Of a stretch of 64,000 nucleotides of DNA, positions 54,332 through 61,634 are shown piece after piece (position 1 is the first letter of the stretch; every line of letters starts with the position of its first letter). The DNA comes from JAICXG01 sp036494545 (GTDB taxonomy: Bacteria > Verrucomicrobiota > Verrucomicrobiia > Chthoniobacterales > UBA10450): contig DASXOB010000017.1 of the NCBI GenBank assembly GCA_036494545.1, positions 78,352 to 142,351 of the forward strand. The letters are read 5' to 3'. The position numbers were made by a program, and so were the translations under genes. A model generated the notes under the pieces. The model saw nothing but the letters and a program-made list of their open reading frames with translations. It searched no databases and was not told the DNA's origin.

Positions 54332-56770
54332 GTGACTACTTTTGAGATTCGTTATGCCGTACGTTCGCTGCTCAAGCAGCCGGGATTTACCGTTGTCGCG
54401 ATTCTGACTCTCGCGCTCGGGCTCGGCGCGGCGACCGCGACCTTCAGTGTGGTCGATGCCGTTCTGCTGCGACCTGCACCATTTCCAAACCCGGATCGAC
54501 TGGTCGAAATTCGCGAGCTTGACGAGCGCGGCCACGGAATGCCGGTGTGCGAACCCAACTACAACGATCTCGCGGCGCGCAATCACAGCTTCGACGCGAT
54601 TGCGCGTGACGCGGTTTGGACGCAGGCGATCGCGGGCGGGAATGAACCGCAGCGCGTCAATGCTTCACCGGTCTCGGGTGATTTCTTCCGCACCCTCGGT
54701 GTGCAACCGGTGCGCGGTCGCTTTTTCCCGGGCGCAAACGTTGGCGGTGTTGCGGTAGTCAGTTACGGATTCTGGAAACGTCAGCTCGGCGCGGCTGAGA
54801 GTCTCGACGGAAAAACACTACGTTTCGCGAATCGTAGCTTCTCCGTCATCGGTGTCATGCCGCCAGGAACAGAATATCCGAGCGGCGTGGATGTTTGGTA
54901 TCCGGCGGAAATGTATCCTGCCAACACATCGCGCAGTGGTCACAACTGGTGTGTGGTCGCGCGGCTAAAAACGGACGTGACGCTCGACCAGGCGTGCGCG
55001 GACATCGCGACGATCGGTCAGCAATTGAAACGGACATACGGGCGCGAGATCGATGCGGTGAGTTTTGCGGCATTGCCGTTGCGGGAGCGCAGTGTGCAGG
55101 ACGTGCGGCGCATTTTGTTTGTGTCGTGCGGTGCCGTGGGCGTGTTGCTCCTCATTGCGGTGTCGAACGTCGGCAATCTCCTGCTCGTTAGGGCGACTGT
55201 CCGCCGGAAGGAGACCGCGTTGCGTGCCGCGCTCGGCGCCTCGAGGACGCAATTGGCGCGACAGTTCATCCTCGAAGCACTCCTGCTCACGCTCGGCGGC
55301 GCCGCTCTGGGCGCGGTGCTGTCAATCTGGGGTGTCGATCTGATTGTCGGCTTGTATCACGGAAATCTTCCGCAGGTGGGTCGCATCGGCATTAATGCGA
55401 GGGTCCTCTTCTTTTCGTTAGGCATTGCGCTCGTTCTTGGCATTGCGCTCGGCCTCGTGCCGGCGATCCACACCTCGCGCTATCAATTGCAGAACGATTT
55501 GCAGGAGGCGGGTCGAAGCGGATCCACGGGTCGAGCGAATCGCCGCATGCGCAACGGACTCATCATCGGGCAGATCGCGCTCACTTTGATCCTGCTCGTT
55601 GGCGCGGGCTTACTGGGCCGCAGTTTTCAACAACTCCTCGCGGTCAATCCTGGATTCATTCCGCAGAGTTCAGTGGCGATGACGATTTCACTGCCCGATA
55701 CGGATGACGCGTCGGCGCAGCGAAAACGCGCCCAATTTTGTCAGCGACTACTCGTTAGGCTGGAAAGTATTCCCGGCGTGAGCAGCGTTGGCGCCATCGA
55801 CGCTTTGCCCATGAGTGGCGACGGATCGAACGGCCGTTTTATGATCGAAGAGGGTGGCGTGACGGTGAGCTCGATGGAGGAGTTCTCGAAAAAAATGGCC
55901 ACGCTTCTCGGGACCGATCGCGTCGGTGACGCTCAGCACCGTGTGATAAGCGGCGGCTATTTTGCGACGATGCAAATTCCGCTGCTGCGTGGACGCACGT
56001 TCCAGGAAAGCGATGGGCCGGATGATCCGCACGTGGCCGTGATCAGCGAATCGCTTGCGCGCCGTTATTTTCCAAATGCCGACCCACTCGGGAAGCAGAT
56101 TCAGTTTGGAAACATGGATGGCGATCTGCATTTGCTGAACGTCGTTGGTGTCGTGGGTGACGTGCGCGACAAAACACTCGATGCGATTCCGCAGCCGACC
56201 GTTTACGTGAACTATTTCCAGCGCGGTTCGTTATCGGATTTTTCCTATGTCGTGCGGGCACGGAGTGAAGCGAACGCGTTGATCAGCGCGATACGGCGCG
56301 AGGTGCAAGCGGCGAATCCCGAGATGCCAACTAAGTTCGAAACGCTCGAGCAACTCATCTCGTCCTCGCTCGATGACCGGCGTTTCAGCATCGTGATGGT
56401 TGGCGTTTTTGCGGGTGCTGCGCTCCTGCTTGCGATGGTTGGACTCTACGGCGTGATGGCTTTTCTCACCTCGCAACGCACGCGCGAGATCGGCATTCGG
56501 ATGGCGTTAGGCGCTCAACGCAGCGCGATGATCGGGTTGATCTTGCGACAAAGTTTTGGGCTCGTTCTCGCTGGGGTTGCGATTGGAATTTTTGGAGCGC
56601 TGACCGGCACACATTTGCTCGCCTCGCTCCTTTACGGCGTGAGCACGACTGATCTCGCAACTTATCTGGCGGTCGCCCTGCTTCTTTCGGCCAGCGCTTT
56701 CCTCGCCAGCTTCGTTCCTGCGCGACGTGCGACGAAGGTCAATCCCATCGAAGCGTTGCGCGCGGAATGA
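54332..56770 (+). CDS. ADOP-type permease, last of the array, GTG start
   Basis: 812 aa, starting at GTG 54332 (MTTFEIRYAVRSLLKQPGF); no nearby ATG gives the conserved N-terminus. TM1 reads GLGAATATFSVVDAVLLRPAPFP. First FtsX core LLIAVSNVGNLLLVRATVRR near residue 273, without the usual Ala-Cys-Ala-Asn; the VRAT here carries the TCGTTAGGG variant (55185). Linker LQEAGRSGSTGRANRRMRNGL. Second FtsX loop GVMAFLTSQRTREIGIRMALGAQ near 706. End ARRATKVNPIEALRAE. Words at 55415 (SLG) and 55752 (VR). The stop lies 4 bases from the stop of the converging pduO gene, with no terminator visible between. Confidence 0.95.
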   Translation: MTTFEIRYAVRSLLKQPGFTVVAILTLALGLGAATATFSVVDAVLLRPAPFPNPDRLVEIRELDERGHGMPVCEPNYNDLAARNHSFDAIARDAVWTQAIAGGNEPQRVNASPVSGDFFRTLGVQPVRGRFFPGANVGGVAVVSYGFWKRQLGAAESLDGKTLRFANRSFSVIGVMPPGTEYPSGVDVWYPAEMYPANTSRSGHNWCVVARLKTDVTLDQACADIATIGQQLKRTYGREIDAVSFAALPLRERSVQDVRRILFVSCGAVGVLLLIAVSNVGNLLLVRATVRRKETALRAALGASRTQLARQFILEALLLTLGGAALGAVLSIWGVDLIVGLYHGNLPQVGRIGINARVLFFSLGIALVLGIALGLVPAIHTSRYQLQNDLQEAGRSGSTGRANRRMRNGLIIGQIALTLILLVGAGLLGRSFQQLLAVNPGFIPQSSVAMTISLPDTDDASAQRKRAQFCQRLLVRLESIPGVSSVGAIDALPMSGDGSNGRFMIEEGGVTVSSMEEFSKKMATLLGTDRVGDAQHRVISGGYFATMQIPLLRGRTFQESDGPDDPHVAVISESLARRYFPNADPLGKQIQFGNMDGDLHLLNVVGVVGDVRDKTLDAIPQPTVYVNYFQRGSLSDFSYVVRARSEANALISAIRREVQAANPEMPTKFETLEQLISSSLDDRRFSIVMVGVFAGAALLLAMVGLYGVMAFLTSQRTREIGIRMALGAQRSAMIGLILRQSFGLVLAGVAIGIFGALTGTHLLASLLYGVSTTDLATYLAVALLLSASAFLASFVPARRATKVNPIEALRAE

Positions 56771-56771
56771 C

Positions 56772-56780
56772 TCGTTAGGC
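56772..56780 (-). repeat. GCCTAACGA word at the convergent junction, spanning the pduO stop
   Basis: On the minus strand the word gives the last Ala codon and TAA of the pduO gene and continues into the 4-base space between the converging genes. Confidence 0.85.
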
Positions 56781-57305
56781 CTTCTTCTCGGTGAAGCGGG
56801 CGAGCAGCCAGCACAGATCGGAGAGACGATTGAGGTAGCGCAGAATTTCGTTATTCGTCTGCTTCGATTGATCAAGGGACGCTACTTTGCGCTCGGCGCG
56901 GCGGCAGACAGTGCGGGCAAAATCGAGCGCGGCGCCGACTGGAATATTCCCCGGCATAACCCAGCCTTTGCCGTAAAGGGATTTATCTTTTTCCAAGTCT
57001 TCGACCCATGCCGTCAGCCGATCGACCATCGCCGAGGTCGTTAGGCCGAAGCCGTCCCTTTGGTAGCGCGGCAAATCCTCTGGTGCGGTCGCCAGCTCGC
57101 CCATAACGGTGATCAGCTCCTTCTGGATCGACAAAATCTGCTCGGAAACGAGTGACTCGTTGTCGGCTGCTCGAGCCAGGCCAAGAGCGGCATTCAGCTC
57201 GTCGATGCAACCGTAGGCTGCGACCCGCGGATCTGTCTTAGACACACGCCGCCCATACATGAGCGAAGTCTCGCCGGCATCACCGGTTTTCGTCGCGATC
57301 GACAA
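56775..57305 (-). CDS. pduO: Cob(I)alamin adenosyltransferase, PduO type
   Basis: Transfers the adenosyl group of ATP to cob(I)alamin to make adenosylcobalamin, in the cytoplasm. From the proposed TTG start (57305) the protein is 176 aa and begins SIATKTGDAGETSLMYGRRV, the ATP-binding N-terminus of PduO. AAYGCIDELNAALGLA follows near residue 30, and the C-terminal VCRRAERKVASL and ILRYLNRLSDLCWLLAR segments are typical. An ATG at 57410 would add 35 Pro/Arg-rich residues unlike the family and overlap the rpoC terminator region, so I prefer the internal start, though no good ribosome site is seen. Words at 56772 (stop) and 57038 (GLT). It lies downstream of rpoC, but a terminator intervenes, so it probably has its own promoter. 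Confidence 0.88.
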   Translation of the reverse strand: MSIATKTGDAGETSLMYGRRVSKTDPRVAAYGCIDELNAALGLARAADNESLVSEQILSIQKELITVMGELATAPEDLPRYQRDGFGLTTSAMVDRLTAWVEDLEKDKSLYGKGWVMPGNIPVGAALDFARTVCRRAERKVASLDQSKQTNNEILRYLNRLSDLCWLLARFTEKKA

Positions 57306-57477
57306 GGCTAGCTGCGGTAGTCGCCAGGGTAGCCGACGGCATCGTGGCGATGGCGGAGGTGTTGCAAGTTGAGCATGAGGCTTTATCCCGCCTTCACGCG
57401 GCGTGGTCAAAAGGAAAACGCCGGACCATCTCGCGACAGCCCGGCGTTTCGGAAAGCCTTGTCTCGTTAAGCCAGTA
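57306..57477 (-). other. rpoC-pduO intergenic region
   Basis: 172 bases between rpoC and the preferred pduO start. They hold the rpoC terminator (57409-57449) and, closer to rpoC, a near-word TCGTTAAGC at 57465. The pduO promoter should lie in the 57306-57408 part, but I cannot identify hexamers with confidence. Confidence 0.4.
57409..57449 (-). terminator. Rho-independent terminator of rpoBC
   Basis: Read on the minus strand, a 9-bp perfect stem AAACGCCGG/CCGGCGTTT (57449-57441 with 57424-57416) with a 16-base loop is followed by TTCCTTTT. It lies about 30 bases after the rpoC stop. Confidence 0.8.
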
Positions 57478-60400
57478 TTAGCCGAGAGCGGGCTGAACTT
57501 CCGGTTCTTCCATCAGCGGCGCGCCCACATGTTCGCCAAGTTCGACGAGTTTGATCTCGCGATGACCCGGAAAACCGGTGCCGGCCGGAATCAAGTGACC
57601 CATGATGACGTTTTCCTTGAAGCCGCGCAGCCTATCGACCTTGCCCAGCGTGGCCGCTTCCGTAAGAACACGAGTGGTGTCCTGGAACGAGGCAGCGCTG
57701 ATGAAGCTGTCGGTTTCGAGCGAGGCTTTGGTGATGCCTAACAATACCGGCGTTGCTTCCGCCGGCTTGCCGCCCTGATCGACAACGCGTTTGTTTTCCG
57801 CTTCGAAGTCGAGGCGGTCGATCTGATCGCCCCAAAGAAGCGAAGTGTCGCCCGGATCGGTGATCCGTACCTTGCGCAGCATTTGCCTAACGATGATCTC
57901 GATGTGCTTGTCGTTAATCTCCACACCTTGGAGGCGGTAAACCTCCTGCACTTCATTTACGAGGTGCTCCTGCAAATCCTGCGGTCCGCAAACCTCGAGG
58001 ATTTCGTGCGGCACGATTGGACCTTCGGTCAGCTGCTGGCCTTTTCGGACAAAGTCGCCCTTAAAGACGATGATGTGTTTGACGAGCGGGATGAGGTGTT
58101 CTTCTTCATTGCCCGTCTCCGCATCCTTGAGAATGAGTTTGCGTTTGCCGCGGACGGTTCCGCCCATCTCGACAATGCCGTCGATCTTGGCGATTTCGGC
58201 TGCGTCTTTCGGGCGGCGCGCCTCGAAGAGCTCCGCGACGCGCGGCAGACCGCCGGTGATATCTTTGGTCTTCGCAACTTTCCGCGGCGTCTTGGCAAGC
58301 AACGCGCCGGCGCGAATCTTCTGATTCGGTTCGACGATGACGTGCGCTCCCGCGGGGATGGAATAGCTCGCGGCGACTTCGCCGTCATCACCCACGATGA
58401 CGATCTGCGGATGCAAGTCTTCCTTATGCTCAATGATGACCGTGCCCATGAGACCGGTCGCTTCGTCCACCTCGCGTTTGATCGTAACGCCCGCAATCAT
58501 GTCACGAAAGTCGACCTTGCCGCTTTTCTCAGTGAGGATTGGGACGTTGTAAGGATCCCATTGCACGAAAGTCTCGCCCTTCTTCACTTTGGCGCCGTCG
58601 GCCACAGAAATGACGGAGCCGATCACGATGTTGTAGCGCTCGATCTCGCGGCCTTCATCGTTATGCAATGTGATCGAAGCATTCTTGTTAAGCGCGATCC
58701 AGTTGCCGTCGAGTGATTGCACGGTGCGCAGATCGTTGAATTGCACGGTGGCATCGTTCTTCGCCTTGATGATCGGCTGTTTGAAAGTCTGGCTCGCCGT
58801 GCCTCCAATGTGGAAGGTCCGCATTGTTAACTGCGTTCCGGGTTCACCAATCGATTGCGCGGCAATGATGCCAACCGCTTCGCCGAGCTTCACGAATTGA
58901 CCAGTCGCGAGGTTGCGTCCGTAGCAATGGGCGCAGACGCCGCGGCCGCATTCGCAGGTGAGAACGGAGCGGATCTTGAGTTGTTCGACGCCGACCTTTT
59001 CGATGGCGCCGGCAATTTGTTCGTCAATGAGCTGGTTTGCCTTGACGACTTTCTTTTTTGTCACCGGGTCGATCACGGTTTCGCAGCTCACGCGACCAAC
59101 AATGCGCGATGCGAGATCGACGACTTCTTCATCGCCCTCGTAGATGGAACGCACGGTGATGCCGTTGACTGTGCCACAATCGATCTCGTTGATGATCACG
59201 TCCTGCGAGGCGTCGACCAGTTTTCTCGTCAGGTAACCGGAGTCGGCGGTCTTGAGTGCGGTATCAGCCAACCCTTTGCGGGCGCCGTGAGTAGAAATGA
59301 AGTACTCGAGCACGGTGAGGCCTTCACGGAAGTTGGAGGTGATCGGACGCTCAATAATTTCACCGGAGGGCTTTGCCATCAAACCGCGCATGCCAGCGAG
59401 CTGCTTTACCTGCTGGCGATTACCGCGCGCGCCGGAATCGACCATGAGGTAAACCGGGTTCAATTCCTTGCGACCGTCGTTATGCTCGAGGGTGCGGAAC
59501 ATGACGTTGGAGATTTCGTCACCGGCGTGCGTCCAGATATCGATGATTTTGTTGTAACGCTCGCCATCGGTGATGATTCCCTTGCGGTATTGCTGCTCGA
59601 CCTGCTTGATCTGCTTATAGGCGTTAGCGAGCTGAAGCTCTTTCTCCTTCGGAATGATCATGTCGGAAATGCCGATGGAGACGCCGGCCTTGGTCGCTTC
59701 GCGGAAGCCGAGCTCTTTCAGACGGTCGAGTGTCTCGACTGTGCCTTGCTGTCCGGCAACCTGGTAGCAACGCCAAATGATGTCGCTGAGTTGTTTCTTG
59801 CCAGCAGCCCTGTTGAAGAAGCCAAGGCCCTGCGGCCAAATCTGATTGAAGATGACACGGCCTGCGGTGGTCTCGATCACGCGCGTTTCCTTGTCGCCAT
59901 AGACGGTGTCTTTGCCGAAGTCAGGATTCTTAAAGCGAATGCGGTCGTGTGTTTTGATCGCCCCGTCCGCCATCGCAAACTCGACTTCTGTCGGGTTATC
60001 GAAAAGCGGGAGGCGCGACTCAGCCGCAGCACCGGCGGCACGACGTGGATTTTGCGTGAGATAATAGCAGCCCAGGGTGATGTCCTGCGAAGGAGTGGTG
60101 ATCGGTTTGCCGCTCGAAGGCGAAAAGATGTTGTTCGGCGCGAGCATGAGCATGCGCGCTTCCATTTGCGCCTCGACCGACAGCGGGACGTGCACTGCCA
60201 TCTGGTCGCCGTCAAAGTCGGCATTGTAAGCGGTGCAGACGAGTGGGTGAATACGGATCGCTTCGCCCTCAATCAGAAGGGGCTCGAACGCCTGAATCGA
60301 CAGGCGGTGCAGAGTCGGTGCGCGGTTCAGCAGAACCGGATGACCCTTCGTCACTTCTTCAAGAATGTCCCAGACCTCTGGCGTCTGGCGCTCGATCATT

Positions 60401-61599
60401 TTCTTCGCGCTGCGCACGGTGTGGACGTAGCCGCGATCCTTCAGCTGCCGAATGATGAAAGGCTCGAACAATACGAGCGCCATCTTCTTTGGCAGACCGC
60501 ACTGATGCAGTTTGAGTTCTGGACCGATGACGATGACGGAACGTCCGGAATAATCGACGCGTTTGCCCAATAAATTCTGACGGAAACGTCCGCCTTTACC
60601 CTTGAGCATGTCGCTGAGCGATTTGAGCGGACGATTGCCCGCGCCGGTGACCGCGCGGCCATGACGGCCATTGTCGAAAAGTGCATCAACCGCTTCCTGC
60701 AACATACGCTTCTCGTTGCGGATGATGACATCCGGCGTCTTGAGCTGGAGGAGATTCTTAAGCCGGTTGTTCCGGTTAATGACGCGACGATAGAGATCGT
60801 TAAGGTCGGAGGTGGCGAAGCGTCCGCCTTCCAGCGGAACGAGCGGGCGCAGGTCCGGCGGAATGACCGGGAGCACTTCCAGAACCATCCATTCGGGGCG
60901 CGAGTGGGAATTTTGGAAGCCCTGCACCAGTTTCAAACGCTTCGCCAGTTTCTTGCGAATCTGTTTGCTCTTGGTGTTGCCCATCGCTTCCTCGAGCTCC
61001 TTGTTCAGCTTGGCGAGATCGATTTCGCTGAGGAGCGTCTTGACCGCATCGGCCCCCATGCCGGCTTTGAAATCTTCTCCGTATTGCTCCTGGGCCTCAC
61101 GGAATTCCACTTCTGTCAGGAGCTGAGTTTTCGTCAGGGGCGTGTTGCCCGGATCGATCACGATGTAGTCCTCGTAATAGATGACGCGCTCCAGTTGGCG
61201 GGCGCTCATGTCGAGCATGAGGCCGAGGCGCGACGGCATGCATTTGTAGAACCAAATGTGGGAGACTGGCACTGCCAGCTCGATGTGACCCATGCGTTCG
61301 CGGCGGACGCGGGCGAGCGTCACTTCGACGCCGCAACGATCGCAAATCACGCCTTTGTGTTTGATTCGCTTGTATTTGCCGCAGGAGCATTCCCAGTCGC
61401 GGGTGGGGCCAAAAATGCGTTCGCAGAAAAGTCCGCCTTTCTCCGGTTTAAAGGTGCGATAATTGATTGTCTCGGGGTTTTTGACTTCGCCTTTGCTCCA
61501 GGAACGCATCGTGTCGCTTGAGGCGACGCCAATCGCGACCTGATCGAAGCCGACGGGGCGCTCTTCGCCCACTAACTCACGCCAGGAATGTTCGTTCAT
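57478..61599 (-). CDS. rpoC: DNA-directed RNA polymerase subunit beta-prime
   Basis: 1373 aa, complete. The catalytic Mg2+-binding motif NADFDGDQM is at residues 459-467 (D461, D463, D465). The N-terminal zinc site has C71, C73, C86 and C89; the C-terminal zinc site is the CECGRGVCAHC segment. The trigger-loop region MRGLMAKPSGEI...GYLTRKLVD is intact. The length fits the bacterial family without large lineage insertions. It follows rpoB by 35 bases in the conserved order. Large open frames on the opposite strand (57883-58716, 58855-60573) are shadows of this gene. Word density is low: one exact copy (57885, coding IVRQM) and TTGTTAGGC (57736, coding LLG). Confidence 0.99.
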   Translation of the reverse strand: MNEHSWRELVGEERPVGFDQVAIGVASSDTMRSWSKGEVKNPETINYRTFKPEKGGLFCERIFGPTRDWECSCGKYKRIKHKGVICDRCGVEVTLARVRRERMGHIELAVPVSHIWFYKCMPSRLGLMLDMSARQLERVIYYEDYIVIDPGNTPLTKTQLLTEVEFREAQEQYGEDFKAGMGADAVKTLLSEIDLAKLNKELEEAMGNTKSKQIRKKLAKRLKLVQGFQNSHSRPEWMVLEVLPVIPPDLRPLVPLEGGRFATSDLNDLYRRVINRNNRLKNLLQLKTPDVIIRNEKRMLQEAVDALFDNGRHGRAVTGAGNRPLKSLSDMLKGKGGRFRQNLLGKRVDYSGRSVIVIGPELKLHQCGLPKKMALVLFEPFIIRQLKDRGYVHTVRSAKKMIERQTPEVWDILEEVTKGHPVLLNRAPTLHRLSIQAFEPLLIEGEAIRIHPLVCTAYNADFDGDQMAVHVPLSVEAQMEARMLMLAPNNIFSPSSGKPITTPSQDITLGCYYLTQNPRRAAGAAAESRLPLFDNPTEVEFAMADGAIKTHDRIRFKNPDFGKDTVYGDKETRVIETTAGRVIFNQIWPQGLGFFNRAAGKKQLSDIIWRCYQVAGQQGTVETLDRLKELGFREATKAGVSIGISDMIIPKEKELQLANAYKQIKQVEQQYRKGIITDGERYNKIIDIWTHAGDEISNVMFRTLEHNDGRKELNPVYLMVDSGARGNRQQVKQLAGMRGLMAKPSGEIIERPITSNFREGLTVLEYFISTHGARKGLADTALKTADSGYLTRKLVDASQDVIINEIDCGTVNGITVRSIYEGDEEVVDLASRIVGRVSCETVIDPVTKKKVVKANQLIDEQIAGAIEKVGVEQLKIRSVLTCECGRGVCAHCYGRNLATGQFVKLGEAVGIIAAQSIGEPGTQLTMRTFHIGGTASQTFKQPIIKAKNDATVQFNDLRTVQSLDGNWIALNKNASITLHNDEGREIERYNIVIGSVISVADGAKVKKGETFVQWDPYNVPILTEKSGKVDFRDMIAGVTIKREVDEATGLMGTVIIEHKEDLHPQIVIVGDDGEVAASYSIPAGAHVIVEPNQKIRAGALLAKTPRKVAKTKDITGGLPRVAELFEARRPKDAAEIAKIDGIVEMGGTVRGKRKLILKDAETGNEEEHLIPLVKHIIVFKGDFVRKGQQLTEGPIVPHEILEVCGPQDLQEHLVNEVQEVYRLQGVEINDKHIEIIVRQMLRKVRITDPGDTSLLWGDQIDRLDFEAENKRVVDQGGKPAEATPVLLGITKASLETDSFISAASFQDTTRVLTEAATLGKVDRLRGFKENVIMGHLIPAGTGFPGHREIKLVELGEHVGAPLMEEPEVQPALG

Positions 61600-61634
61600 A
61601 AATTGTTTCTAAGAATTGTTCAGCTGCGGTTTGG

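Noticed and set aside
1..56770. Window-long tandem repeats or a CRISPR-like array.
   Set aside because: The repetition is of whole, diverged protein genes; no regularly spaced repeats with spacers are seen.
57306..57410. N-terminal extension of PduO to the ATG at 57410.
   Set aside because: The extra residues are Pro/Arg-rich and unlike family members, which begin just before TKTGD.
58855..60573. 572-codon open frame on the plus strand, and another at 57883-58716.
   Set aside because: Both are antisense to rpoC, whose motifs are complete; the frames are a by-product of GC-rich codon use.
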